Position numbers and translations under genes: made by a program. The notes beneath the pieces are model-generated. The model saw nothing but the letters and a program-made list of their open reading frames with translations, was not told the origin of the DNA and searched no databases. From assembly GCA_012271135.1 (NCBI GenBank), contig JAAXGZ010000005.1, forward strand, positions 1-52,720: a DNA stretch of 52,720 bases. Reading direction: 5' to 3'. Of the stretch, positions 1 through 8,614 are shown one piece after another; the first letter of the stretch is position 1, and each line of letters begins with the position of its first letter. This stretch comes from Caldilineales bacterium (lineage in GTDB: Bacteria > Chloroflexota > Anaerolineae > Caldilineales > Caldilineaceae).

Positions 1-767
1 TTGATTCTCATCACAGTTGCTCTCAGAACCCGCCTGCGGGACGGAGTGCCGCCAATCCCCTGAACTGCCTCCGTCCGCGGAATGCCCGGATGCCCTTCCA
101 CCACACGATGGAAGATGAAAGCATTCGTCAGGATCGCAATCGCCATGCGGCAGGTCTGTTCCCCCGGCTCCTGATGCAGCACGCGTCCGATACGGTCTTC
201 CACATCGGTGCCCTCGGCCGGTGTCCTCAGTCTTGTGCTGCCCGCGCGCACTCCGTCCTTCAGGCGGGTCTCGCCTTCCCGCACCATCCGTTCGGACAGG
301 GACAGCAGTTCAACGGTGTCCGCCAGAGCGTCCACCGTGCCCGACAACCACTCGTCGTCCCGTTCGGGCCAGCGTGTTGCCGTACCATCGGGTTGCCCCT
401 GATGCACCGCGAACTGAAGCGGGGCCTGTTCCACCCTCCCGGACGTAAGACCGTCCGGATAGACCACGGACATCCCCGTCTCGATGGACAGAGCGTTGAC
501 CCTGACCACCTTGCCCAGACGGGCCTCCACCTACCGCTTCAGTTGGGAGGCGTCGCGCCGGAATTTGGCTTCGACCGCCACGAGTTGTCCGCCGCCCGCC
601 ACCACCAGCACATCGATCTTCTCGGCTTCATGGTCCCGCAACACTCGGGTGGAATCGATGAACACGTTGTGCTCGTTCCATCGGGGATGCCGGGCAATGA
701 GCAGTTCGCCCAGCTTGCCGTTCAGGACGGTTTCCGCCTGGACGGCTGCAGGTCCGGTCATGCGCAC
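1..767 (-). pseudogene. PD-(D/E)XK nuclease / DNA methylase-like protein, N-terminal part, interrupted by a stop and cut by the window edge
   Basis: The frame opens at ATG 767 and shows a D then E-x-K layout (KIDVLVVAGGGQ followed by VAVEAKF) like that of PD-(D/E)XK nucleases. A TAG at 533-531 ends the first 78 codons. The same frame then stays open for 176 more codons to the window edge and still reads as good protein (EARLGKVVRVNALSIETGM, GRVLHQEPGEQTCRMAIAI). A single CAG to TAG change would explain this. Proteins that begin this way in related bacteria are, as I recall, N-6 adenine DNA methylases with an N-terminal nuclease-like domain (type IIG-like). The methylase part would lie beyond the edge and is not seen, so that function is inference. 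It sits downstream of the broken higBA pair on the same strand. Confidence 0.55.
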
Positions 768-912
768 TCCTGCTTACGGGCGAGTGTTTGTCCAGGACAG
801 CCACGCTCAAGTTGCTGCTGGCCTGCTTGGGTTCGCGCCGATGAATTCCCGTCCATGCACGCGCCCGCATCCGGAAGTCTCGGGTCGGCAAACACTTGTC
901 CAGCTTGCGCCC

Positions 913-1224
913 TCAATCTGTCGCACGTTGCTGTGTTGGTTGCGGCTGGTATCGCTCGACTTCAATACTGTCCTCGTTCCGGCGTGCTTGGGCGAGATCC
1001 CATGCGATTTGCCGGCGCAGCCAGAACTCGGCACTGGACCATCCCGCCTTTTCCAGCCGAATGGCCATCTCCGGAGAAATACCCGCGTGTCCGTTAAGTA
1101 CCCGCGAAAGGGTATGACGGGCAACGCCCAGTACCCGCGCCGCTTCGGTCACATTCAAGCCGAGCGGCTCCAGACAGTTCTCACGGATGCTGCGTCCGGC
1201 GTGCGGGGGATTGAGCATCGCCAT
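913..1224 (-). CDS. higA: HigA-type antitoxin, XRE helix-turn-helix
   Basis: This 103-residue protein has the HigA layout: a conserved lead-in, then an XRE helix-turn-helix ([20 protein letters not shown]) and the family C-terminal block [19 protein letters not shown]. HigA proteins bind their operator and neutralise the HigB mRNA interferase, usually repressing their own operon. The start is taken at ATG 1224. The frame is continuous with the upstream toxin frame, with no stop between them, so a toxin-antitoxin fusion is also readable from the same DNA. The antitoxin looks intact although the toxin in front of it is broken, the harmless direction of decay for such a pair. Confidence 0.85.
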   Translation of the reverse strand: MAMLNPPHAGRSIRENCLEPLGLNVTEAARVLGVARHTLSRVLNGHAGISPEMAIRLEKAGWSSAEFWLRRQIAWDLAQARRNEDSIEVERYQPQPTQQRATD

Positions 1225-1518
1225 GTTGCTACTCAACTCCTGGTGATAGTCGACCAGATTGACATCGTAGACATCACCATTGTCAAAGCGGAAGGTCATC
1301 CGCCAGTTGTCCGAAACCGAGATGCTCCAGAACCTCTTCAGATTGCCCTTCAGAGGGTGAAGGCGGTAGCCGGGCAAATCCAGCTCCGAAGGTTTGCAGG
1401 CACTGTCGAGGTCCGCCAAGACGAGGCCCACTCAATCCGCGATGCCGGTGCCTACACGCCTCGGGTTGTCGTGCTCGTACATGCGCTTCAGGCCGCGGTG
1501 ACGAAAGCTCCGAATCAT
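1225..1518 (-). pseudogene. higB: HigB-type mRNA interferase toxin with an internal TGA
   Basis: From ATG 1518 the frame reads as a HigB/RelE-type toxin: MIRSFRHRGLKRMYEHD at the N-terminus, and [23 protein letters not shown] and a VDYH end later. A TGA at 1434-1432, codon 29, interrupts it; the frame is open on both sides. Full-length HigB is about 92 residues, so the product would be a 28-residue stub unless translation restarts at GTG 1431. Known HigB toxins cleave mRNA on the ribosome. The 3' end runs without a stop into higA, so a restart would give a truncated HigB-HigA fusion of 172 residues. The gene is most simply an inactivated toxin; a CGA to TGA change would do it. Confidence 0.8.
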
Positions 1519-1851
1519 GGTGGTAATGGACGATTGTGAGACAGTGTGCCGTATACCGATACACGTGTCAAAAATCTGAAACGGTACCCCGTGCCAACTT
1601 GCGCGGGGATTGACCCAGCACCAATCGCGTGCTCTCGCCCACGCGTCGTTCTGAATCAGTGTTGGAACCTTCCGGGCACCTTTATTCCGCCGCGTTCAGT
1701 CCGTAGATTCCGCTCCTGCCAGCCGTTGGCACCCGACTGGCTGCATCCATGCACAAACCCAACCCAACTCTTGGATGATCCTGGCCGCCCGCACCCGGTT
1801 CCTCAATTTGGCTTGGAAAGCAGAGCCCGGCCTCTTCCGCCTCCCCTGCAC
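1519..1851. other. Intergenic region upstream of higBA
   Basis: No convincing gene on either strand. The part next to 1518 should hold the higBA promoter and HigA operator, but I see no clear palindrome. The far end is occupied by the terminator of the neighbouring ABC operon. Confidence 0.5.
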
Positions 1852-1883
1852 AAAAAAGGCGGCCTGGTCAACCAGGCCGCCTT
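1852..1883 (-). terminator. Intrinsic terminator of the sugar ABC operon
   Basis: A perfect 10-bp GC-rich stem (1858-1867 pairs with 1872-1881, loop TCAA), extended by AA/TT pairs, is followed on the minus strand by six T residues (A-run 1857-1852 on the plus strand). It lies about 75 bp past the stop codon of the binding-protein gene and fits as its rho-independent terminator. Confidence 0.85.
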
Positions 1884-1958
1884 CTGCATGGCTGGGCTTT
1901 AGCCGATAGCCGAGCGGTTGGCACGCAACCGACCGCCAAGCCGTTGAACCCCTGCCTG

Positions 1959-3356
1959 CTACTCGAAGCTGTGGTCCTCTTCCTCGGCGATGCGCAGAAG
2001 CGCCTCGCCGACGGCAGCCTCCACGTCAGGCAGCAACGACGCGGCATCTCCTTCGGGATCGCTCCAGAAAACGCCCAGGAGATTGTCCCAGGTGCTGTTG
2101 AGCTCGTCAAAGCCAACCATGAGGTGGTTGCTGGACTCCAAACCGTTGGTGAAGGCGCCCTGGTAGACATCCTTCACGTCGGCCGGATCCATGCAGCCGA
2201 ACTGCTGATACCACTCCTCCAGCAGCTTGTGCTGCGTGGGTGGCGTGTTGGTGGCCTGCATGTAGGCGCGGGCCGCATCCTCGGAAATGAGGTACTTGAT
2301 GAAGGTCCAGGAGTCCTCAAGTTCCTGGCCTTCCAGGCCTGCCGTGATCACCCACGGATCCGTAAAGATGACCGCGCGCGTCGGAGCGCCGGGAGCGCCG
2401 AAGGGCAGGGGGGCCACACCCCAGCAGAAACCGCCTTCCACGTCGGGGGTAACCGGGCTGTAGACCCACCAGCCCCAGCCACCGGTTGTCTTCATGGCGA
2501 CCTTGCCGCTCTGGAAGTCACCGCCCAGGGCGCTCAGGCCTTCAATGGCCGCAGCATCCGGTGCCACCTTGTGCTTGTAGGTCAAGTCATGCCGGGACTG
2601 GAATGCCTTGACGGCTCCCTCGGAGGTGAAGTCGATGCTTTGGGCAAAGCCGGTGTCAAAGGCGTCGTCGGGCCACGGAAAGGCGTCGAAGAGCCAAGTG
2701 ATGGCTTCCGCCGGCCAAATGCCCTCGACCCAGCCGTAGGTGGCGTTCATCGGATCGTCGGGATTGACCGTCAATTCCTGGGCAATGGCCAAGGCGCGGT
2801 CCCAGGTCCAGGTCTCGTCGTCCCAGGACACGGGCGGGTACTCAACGCCGGCAGCGTCGAACAGATCCATGTTGTAGAACGTGTAGCTGCCCGTCGTCAA
2901 GAACGGGAAACCATACTGCCGACCCTCGTTCTCGTAAATCGCAAGCACTTCGGGAATGAAGACGGAGGTGTCCAGGCCATCGCGCTCAATCAGGGGACTC
3001 AGGTCGTACAACAGGCCGCGCACGCGGTCACTGGCGAACCCGTTGCCGCCCCAGTTCGGCGACCAGACATGCAGCGGCTCGCCGGCTGCAATCATGGCCT
3101 CGCGTTTCACCGCGATGTCAGACTGGTCGACAATCAGCAGGTTGATCTTGATGTCGGGATTCGCCGCCTCGAAGGCCGGGATGGCGACATCCTGCTCCCA
3201 CGGGTTCTCCACCACGTTGGTGCGGGCCATCCAGACCAGCTCGCGCTGGGTGGATTCCTCGGCCGCGGCATCACCGCCGGCCGGCGCGGCACAGGCCGCC
3301 AAAACCAGGGACAGGACTGCCAGCAGCCCCAACCATGTCAACAATCGTCGCTTCAT
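1959..3356 (-). CDS. Sugar ABC transporter substrate-binding lipoprotein
   Basis: A 465-residue exported solute-binding protein of the carbohydrate (family 1, UgpB/MalE-like) type. The start is ATG 3356, giving a signal peptide MKRRLLTWLGLLAVLSLVLA and lipobox LAAC, with an AGGAG-like site just upstream; an upstream in-frame start would bury the signal. Features expected of the family include an early NVVENPWEQD region and WVITAGLEGQELEDSW. It would sit on the outer face of the membrane by a lipid anchor and deliver ligand to the two permeases encoded upstream in the same direction. The ligand cannot be read from sequence. It is the last gene of its operon and is followed by the intrinsic terminator near 1860. 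No ATPase gene is present, so the transporter presumably uses a shared MsmK/UgpC-type ATPase encoded elsewhere. Confidence 0.9.
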   Translation of the reverse strand: MKRRLLTWLGLLAVLSLVLAACAAPAGGDAAAEESTQRELVWMARTNVVENPWEQDVAIPAFEAANPDIKINLLIVDQSDIAVKREAMIAAGEPLHVWSPNWGGNGFASDRVRGLLYDLSPLIERDGLDTSVFIPEVLAIYENEGRQYGFPFLTTGSYTFYNMDLFDAAGVEYPPVSWDDETWTWDRALAIAQELTVNPDDPMNATYGWVEGIWPAEAITWLFDAFPWPDDAFDTGFAQSIDFTSEGAVKAFQSRHDLTYKHKVAPDAAAIEGLSALGGDFQSGKVAMKTTGGWGWWVYSPVTPDVEGGFCWGVAPLPFGAPGAPTRAVIFTDPWVITAGLEGQELEDSWTFIKYLISEDAARAYMQATNTPPTQHKLLEEWYQQFGCMDPADVKDVYQGAFTNGLESSNHLMVGFDELNSTWDNLLGVFWSDPEGDAASLLPDVEAAVGEALLRIAEEEDHSFE

Positions 3357-3462
3357 TGCATTTCTCCTGTCGGGACAAGCCCGTGATCGAAACAATTCGC
3401 TGTGTCAGCTGCCGGTGTCGACAGTCTGTACCTTGATGGATGGGGCCGACATGCGGAACCGG

Positions 3463-4371
3463 TCAGCCCTTGACCCCGCTGACCACAATGCCCTGGATGA
3501 AATAGCGCTGGGCAATAAAGAAGACCACGATGCAGGGGGCGATCACGGCTAGGGAGGCCGCCATGTACCAATGCTGGGGGGTTCCGCCGAACGGCGTGCG
3601 GAACATGGACAGACCCAGGGACACGGGGAACTTGGCATTGTCGTTGATATAGATCAGCGGTCCCTGGAAGGTGTTCCAGTGGAAGATGAACGACATGATC
3701 GCCACTGCGCCCAAGGCCGGTTTGGACAGCGGCAGGATGATGCGCCACCAGATGCCGAAGCGCGAGGCGCCTTCCAGACGCGCCGACTCGTCGTACTCGT
3801 AGGGGATGCCCAAATAGAACTGGCGCAGCAGAAAGATGAGGTAGGCACTGCCCAGCCAAGCCGGAACAATCAGCGGGTTGTAGGTGTTCAGCCACTGGCC
3901 GGGAATGTTGGCGAACAGCACATAGGTCGGAATGATCGTGACCTCGGCCGGCACCATCAGCGTGGCCAACACCATGATGAACAGGACATTGCGGCCCGGT
4001 GCCCGCAGGCGGGCGAAACCGTAGGCGATGAACGAATTGGAAAGGACCTCGCCAATCACCACCATGCCGGCGAAGTAAAACGTGTTCCTGAAGTAGGTCC
4101 CGAACGGATTGTGGGTCAAGGCATCCCGATAGTTGACCCACTGAAACGACTTGGGGATCCAGTTGGGCGGAATCTTGAGAGCCTCGATCTCCCCCTTGAG
4201 GCTGGTGGACAACATCCAGAACAGGGGAAACAGAACCACGGTCAGGCCCAACACGAGAATGGCCGTGGCAATCCCGGCCATAAGTCGCTCCTGGCCGCGG
4301 ATGGACAGGGAACGTGTCGGAACGCGGTCTACGACCGGAGCAAAGGGTTGGGCGGCTGTCTGTTCGGCCAT
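3463..4371 (-). CDS. Carbohydrate ABC transporter permease, MalG-type
   Basis: A 302-residue membrane protein with about six hydrophobic segments, beginning with a cytoplasmic N-terminus and the first helix at about residues 33-55 (TAILVLGLTVVLFPLFWML). The permease EAA loop is visible near residue 210 (ARLEGASRFGIWWRIILP), the contact site for the ATPase. The C-terminal ending YFIQGIVVSGVKG is typical of MalG-type subunits. It pairs with the MalF-type permease encoded just upstream (19-bp gap) and with the binding protein downstream. Length and topology are normal for the family. Confidence 0.92.
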   Translation of the reverse strand: MAEQTAAQPFAPVVDRVPTRSLSIRGQERLMAGIATAILVLGLTVVLFPLFWMLSTSLKGEIEALKIPPNWIPKSFQWVNYRDALTHNPFGTYFRNTFYFAGMVVIGEVLSNSFIAYGFARLRAPGRNVLFIMVLATLMVPAEVTIIPTYVLFANIPGQWLNTYNPLIVPAWLGSAYLIFLLRQFYLGIPYEYDESARLEGASRFGIWWRIILPLSKPALGAVAIMSFIFHWNTFQGPLIYINDNAKFPVSLGLSMFRTPFGGTPQHWYMAASLAVIAPCIVVFFIAQRYFIQGIVVSGVKG

Positions 4372-4390
4372 GACTTGATCCGGGGCCTGC

Positions 4391-5347
4391 CTAAATCATC
4401 TTGTCGTCGCCGGGCGACTCGTAGTAGACCGCACTGCGGGACGCTCTCAGGGCAATGATCGTGAGTATCAGGATGATGATGAACAGGAACCAGGCCTGCG
4501 TCGAAGCGAACCCGAAGCGGTAGCGACGAAACGCGTTGAGGTACAGGTAGAGAACATAGAACATCGAGGCATAGGCGGGCCCGCCGACTCCGCCGCTGAC
4601 GATGTAGGCCGGCGTGAAGATCTGAAACGAACCGATCATGCCGGTGATGAAGGTGAACAGAATCACCGGGGAAATCATCGGCAGGGTCACGTTGCGGAAC
4701 CGGCGGAAGGCCCCGGCACCGTCAATCCGCGCCGCTTCGTACAGTGCGGTGGGCACCCCCTGCAGGCCGGCCAGGTATATCAGCATCGAACCGCCAAAGC
4801 CCCACAGGCTCATCAGCACAAAGGAGGGCACTACCCAATTGGGATCGAAGAACCACCGCGGGCCCGAAAGCCCCAGCGGTATCAGCCCTTCCTCGCCGAC
4901 GAAGCGGCTGATGAGGAAATTGATGATGCCGAAACTGGGGTTGAGCAGCCACTGGAACAGCAGGGCAACAGCCACACTGCCGGCCACCAGCGCGGGGATG
5001 TAGTAGAGGGTCCGGAATACTCCTAGGAAAGGCACGCCCTTCTGGTTCAGCAACATGGCCATCAGCAGGGAGACGACAATGCCCAGGGGCACAGCCATCA
5101 ACGTGTAGAGACCCGACACCTTCAGGGACTTGTAGAAGATATCGTCCTGCAGAAGCCGCGCGTAGTTCTCGAACCCGACCGGATTCGGTGGATCGGCCAC
5201 GTTGTATTCGGTGAAGCTCAACGCCAGCGAGGCGAGGATCGGGCCGCCGCGGAAGAGAATCAACCCCACGATCCACGGGGAAATGAACAGCCAAAACCAG
5301 AGGGCCTCGTTGCGGGCCATCTTCTGTCGCGGCAGTATCGAGATCAT
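4391..5347 (-). CDS. Carbohydrate ABC transporter permease, MalF-type
   Basis: A 318-residue inner-membrane permease with about six transmembrane segments and the EAA loop YEAARIDGAGAFRRF near residue 205. The N-terminal WFWLFISPWIVGLILFRGG segment and the YLNAFRRYRFGFASTQAW block near the end are typical of UgpA/MalF-type subunits. ATG 5347 is used here; a second in-frame ATG (MARNEALWF) at 5320 is possible. It starts 55 bp after the PQQ-repeat gene on the same strand, so the two may be co-transcribed, and it leads the order permease, permease, binding protein. Confidence 0.92.
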   Translation of the reverse strand: MISILPRQKMARNEALWFWLFISPWIVGLILFRGGPILASLALSFTEYNVADPPNPVGFENYARLLQDDIFYKSLKVSGLYTLMAVPLGIVVSLLMAMLLNQKGVPFLGVFRTLYYIPALVAGSVAVALLFQWLLNPSFGIINFLISRFVGEEGLIPLGLSGPRWFFDPNWVVPSFVLMSLWGFGGSMLIYLAGLQGVPTALYEAARIDGAGAFRRFRNVTLPMISPVILFTFITGMIGSFQIFTPAYIVSGGVGGPAYASMFYVLYLYLNAFRRYRFGFASTQAWFLFIIILILTIIALRASRSAVYYESPGDDKMI

Positions 5348-5402
5348 CGCAGGGTCCCTGTTTCACCGGTCCCATGGGCACCAGGCAAACGTCGGGTTTG
5401 TT

Positions 5403-6578
5403 TCAATTTGCAGGAAGGAAGGTGACTATACCACCTTGGCCATTCCTAACCCATACTCGGCCCAGTGCGATGACCGGTGCCGTGCGGGCCAAGTCCATGC
5501 GCGCCGACCGCCAGACCTCCGTTCCGTCCCCGGAGGCCAGGGCCACCAGGTGACTGCCCTCCCCGAAACGGATCACGACATAGAGGTATTCGTGGGAGAT
5601 GGCCGGCAGCGACACGAAGTTGAGCGTTTCGTAGGTCCAGAGCACCTTCCCGGTCTGCAAATCGTGGGCGCGCAGCCGATGCCCGGACTTGCTGTAGACC
5701 CGGTCCCCGGCGGCTCCGGCGGGGATCACGGGGCCGGCCGCCGGAGCCGCCTCCCAAACCATGTCGCCGGTCTCGCCGTCCAGTGCCAGGAAGGAACCTT
5801 GGAACGACACATGGACCTGACCGTCCACCACCACAGGCGCAAAGAACTGTGCCACCTGCTCGTCGCCATGCCGCCACACCTCCGCCCCCGACTCTGTGTC
5901 AAAGGCGTAGATATTGAAAAAGTCGGCGATATAGACCAAGCCATCACCCAAGGCGGCTGAGGACGTGACCGGCTCCGCCAGGCGCGCGCGCCACACTTCC
6001 GCGCCAGTGTCATGGTCGATGGTGTGCAGGTTGCGACCACTCGCGATCACAAGACTGCGGCCGACCGGCAACGGTGCCGTCACGTGACCGCCCATGTTTT
6101 CCGCATTGCTGCCCACTTCGGGAAAGTCGAACTGCCACAGGAGATCGCCGTTCCCCGCATCCAGGGCGATCAGGGCGCCCTGGTTGCCCGCCTCGGCCCG
6201 CACGTAAACGCGTGTCCCGTCCACCACGGGAGAGAGGTAGAAGCCCTTCAGGCGAATCCGCCAGACGCGGCTGCCGTCGGCGGCCGCCACCGCGTCCAAG
6301 CCTCCCTCCATGTCGACGTAGAGGTGCTCCGGACCGATGGACGGCGGACTGGCAAACAGCCCCGCCCCCTCAATCTCGATCCCCCGCTCGCGGACCAGGG
6401 GCGGGACCAAGCTGTCCCCGGATATCCGCATGCGCTGGGGATTGCCTCCCTCCAACAACCAAGTGCTCCCCGCCATGGGGGTGGCACCGAAGGGAATGGC
6501 AGTACAGCCGACCAGTAGACACATCAGCACGGACAGTACCATCAGGATGGGTTGCAACTGGCGGGAAGGACCGCTCAC
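5403..6578 (-). CDS. PQQ-type beta-propeller repeat lipoprotein
   Basis: A 391-residue protein built of repeated propeller blades with the A-x-D-G-x-x-x-W pattern: DAVAAADGSRVWRIR, ALDAGNGDLLWQFDF, TIDHDTGAEVWRARL, AFDTESGAEVWRHG, ALDGETGDMVWEA, AHDLQTGKVLWTYE, ALASGDGTEVWRSA, about seven in all. The N-terminus carries a lipoprotein signal (LSVLMCLLVGC). The start is GTG 6578, chosen because GAGGAG lies 8 nt upstream; the upstream open frame has no such site. Such propellers usually act as outer-face scaffolds (BamB-like) or as quinoprotein-like domains. There are no obvious enzyme residues, so a binding or scaffold role is more likely than a dehydrogenase. It precedes the sugar ABC genes on the same strand. 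Confidence 0.85.
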   Translation of the reverse strand: MSGPSRQLQPILMVLSVLMCLLVGCTAIPFGATPMAGSTWLLEGGNPQRMRISGDSLVPPLVRERGIEIEGAGLFASPPSIGPEHLYVDMEGGLDAVAAADGSRVWRIRLKGFYLSPVVDGTRVYVRAEAGNQGALIALDAGNGDLLWQFDFPEVGSNAENMGGHVTAPLPVGRSLVIASGRNLHTIDHDTGAEVWRARLAEPVTSSAALGDGLVYIADFFNIYAFDTESGAEVWRHGDEQVAQFFAPVVVDGQVHVSFQGSFLALDGETGDMVWEAAPAAGPVIPAGAAGDRVYSKSGHRLRAHDLQTGKVLWTYETLNFVSLPAISHEYLYVVIRFGEGSHLVALASGDGTEVWRSARMDLARTAPVIALGRVWVRNGQGGIVTFLPAN

Positions 6579-6769
6579 AACTATGGCTCCTCGAGGTGGT
6601 GGACGCGGCGGCACGGAGGTTCTGTCCGGCACGGGGTGCGGTGACAGGCATCCGGATCGGTTCGCGGGAACCCCATGTTAGAACCTTGTCCCACATCCGT
6701 CCCCGATCCGGATCCCAAAGCCGCCGGATGGAACCGACCCCCCAACAACCCGTTTCCAGTGCCGCGACA

Positions 6770-6798
6770 GTAACAGGGGAAGCGCCAAGTTGTATACT
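6770..6798 (+). promoter_or_regulatory. Probable housekeeping promoter of the R3H-tmk-gmk cluster
   Basis: GTAACA (6770-6775), a 17-bp spacer and TATACT (6793-6798) fit a sigma-70-type promoter with four of six -35 matches. The first gene downstream starts at 7004, implying a leader of about 200 nt in which I see no gene. Confidence 0.45.
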
Positions 6799-7003
6799 GC
6801 GCGGACGGAATCCAGAAGTCCTTGCCTTCGTATTTGACACTCCCGGCACCCGTTTTCGTCCCGTTCCCCCGCCGGCGCGACCCGCGTGAGGTCTGCCTGC
6901 CGGCGCGCGTCCAAGTGTTGGATCCCCTGCCCTCCGCCAACCGTCCGGCACGGTCTGGCCCTGTCCCCTTGCTTCGACGCGGCATCTCCGCCCCGCGGCC
7001 GGC

Positions 7004-8614
7004 ATGCACCTGACCATCGTCGACAACCTAGAGCAGCTGCTGGCCGTGCTGCCGCGCCCCCTGAGGGAGTTGCTGGACACCGACCCGCGTACACCGGAAC
7101 TGGTGGAAGTGATCATGGACCTGGGGCGGCTGCCCGAGGCGCGCTTCAGCCAGGAAGACGATACGCTGGGTGCCCAGGAGATCGGATTCGACGATCTGGA
7201 GCAGACCATTCGCCGCATCGGCGACTTCGGCCGCGACAACCGCGCCGGGATCGAACGCACGCTGCACCGGATCTCCGCCATCCGCAATCGCAACGGCCAA
7301 ATCATCGGCCTCACCTGCCGCGTCGGTCGGGCCATCTCAGGCACAATCGAGATCATCCGCGACATGATCGAAGGCGGCCGCAACATCCTGCTGCTGGGAC
7401 GGCCCGGCGTCGGCAAGACCACCCTTCTGCGCGAGGCCGCCCGCGTCCTCGCCGACGACCGGCGCGTGGTGATCGTGGACACCAGCAACGAGATTGCGGG
7501 CGACGGGGACATTCCCCATCCCGCCATTGGCCGCGCCCGCCGCATGCAGGTGGCCACCCCGGACCTGCAGCACGAAGTGATGATTGAAGCGGTGGAAAAC
7601 CACATGCCCGAGACCATCATCATCGACGAAATCGGCAGGGAGCTCGAGGCCCTGGCCGCTCGCACCATCGCCGAAAGGGGCGTGCAGCTGATTGGCACGG
7701 CCCACGGCAACACGCTCGAGAACCTGATCATGAATCCGACCCTCTCGGATCTGGTGGGCGGCCTCGAAAGCGTCACCTTGTCGGACGAGGAGGCGCGGCG
7801 GCGCGGCACCCGCAAGACCGTCCTGGAGCGGCGGGCACCCCCCACCTTCGACGTCCTGATCGAAATCCAGGAACGCCAGCGCATGGTGCTGCACCAGGAT
7901 GTGGGCAGTGCCGTGGACGGTCTGCTGCGCGGCTGGAAACTCAAGCCGGAACTGCGCCAGGTGGACGAGTCCGGCGCCATCCAGCACGAACTGGCGGACA
8001 CCCAGGGCCCCTCCGAGCAGTTTTCGCGGTCGGCCGGCCTGCGGCAGGGCACCGTCCGGGATCTGAACATCGATTCGGAGACCTTCCATCGCCGGAATCG
8101 GTCCGCAACCCGGTCCCCCGAGGTCAACGGCACCAACGGCGCGCACCATCAGACCCTGCGCGTTTTCCCCTTCGGCATCGGCCAGAACAAGCTTCGGGCC
8201 GCCTCCCGCAACCTGAACGTGCCGGTCTCCTTCGTCACGGATCTGAACCACGCGGACGTGGTGGTCACCCTGCGCAACCACTACCGGACGCAATCACATG
8301 TGCTTTCCCTGTCGGAGCGCGCCGACATTCCGGTCTATGTCCTGCGCAACAACACGGCATCCCAAATGGAACGCATGCTGGTGGATCTCTTCCACCTGGG
8401 TTCCACCGACCTGGATCCCTACGATGCCGCCATCCGCGAAACGCAGGCCGCCATCCGCAAGGTTGGCGCCGGCCTGGACAACATCGAGCTGTCGCCCCAG
8501 CCTTCGGTGGTGCGGGACCAGCAGCACCAGTTGGCCCGGGCAGCCAACCTCGCCAGCAATAGCCTGGGCCGGGAACCCCATCGCCGGGTCAAGATTTTCC
8601 GGCAGCGCACGTAA
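7004..8614 (+). CDS. Ycf45/SpoIIIAA-like AAA ATPase with C-terminal R3H domain
   Basis: 536 residues. The N-terminal region up to about residue 110 is the conserved lead-in of this family (GFDDLEQTIRRIGDF, LHRISAIRNRNGQIIGLTCR). A P-loop LLLGRPGVGKTTLL sits near residues 129-142, a Walker-B-like stretch ETIIIDEIGRELEA near 200, and IGTAHGNTLENLI near 228. After a low-complexity linker comes a second conserved block and a C-terminal R3H domain with the R-x3-H core (VVRDQQHQLARAAN), which binds single-stranded nucleic acid. The cellular role of this family is not well defined; it occurs in cyanobacteria, plastids and Chloroflexota. The stop codon overlaps the tmk start (TAATG), so the two genes are translationally coupled. 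There is no clear ribosome site before ATG 7004. Confidence 0.88.
   Translation: MHLTIVDNLEQLLAVLPRPLRELLDTDPRTPELVEVIMDLGRLPEARFSQEDDTLGAQEIGFDDLEQTIRRIGDFGRDNRAGIERTLHRISAIRNRNGQIIGLTCRVGRAISGTIEIIRDMIEGGRNILLLGRPGVGKTTLLREAARVLADDRRVVIVDTSNEIAGDGDIPHPAIGRARRMQVATPDLQHEVMIEAVENHMPETIIIDEIGRELEALAARTIAERGVQLIGTAHGNTLENLIMNPTLSDLVGGLESVTLSDEEARRRGTRKTVLERRAPPTFDVLIEIQERQRMVLHQDVGSAVDGLLRGWKLKPELRQVDESGAIQHELADTQGPSEQFSRSAGLRQGTVRDLNIDSETFHRRNRSATRSPEVNGTNGAHHQTLRVFPFGIGQNKLRAASRNLNVPVSFVTDLNHADVVVTLRNHYRTQSHVLSLSERADIPVYVLRNNTASQMERMLVDLFHLGSTDLDPYDAAIRETQAAIRKVGAGLDNIELSPQPSVVRDQQHQLARAANLASNSLGREPHRRVKIFRQRT

Noticed and set aside
90..1097. 335-codon plus-strand open frame across the left edge
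   Set aside because: It is antisense to the nuclease-like gene and higA and reads as Arg/Pro/His-rich shadow sequence; the minus-strand frame has clear family motifs.
1944..3386. 480-codon plus-strand open frame
   Set aside because: Antisense shadow of the sugar-binding protein, which has a signal peptide, lipobox and family motifs.
6370..8136. 588-codon minus-strand open frame
   Set aside because: Ser/Arg-rich shadow of the R3H ATPase gene, and it crosses another gene; no family resemblance.
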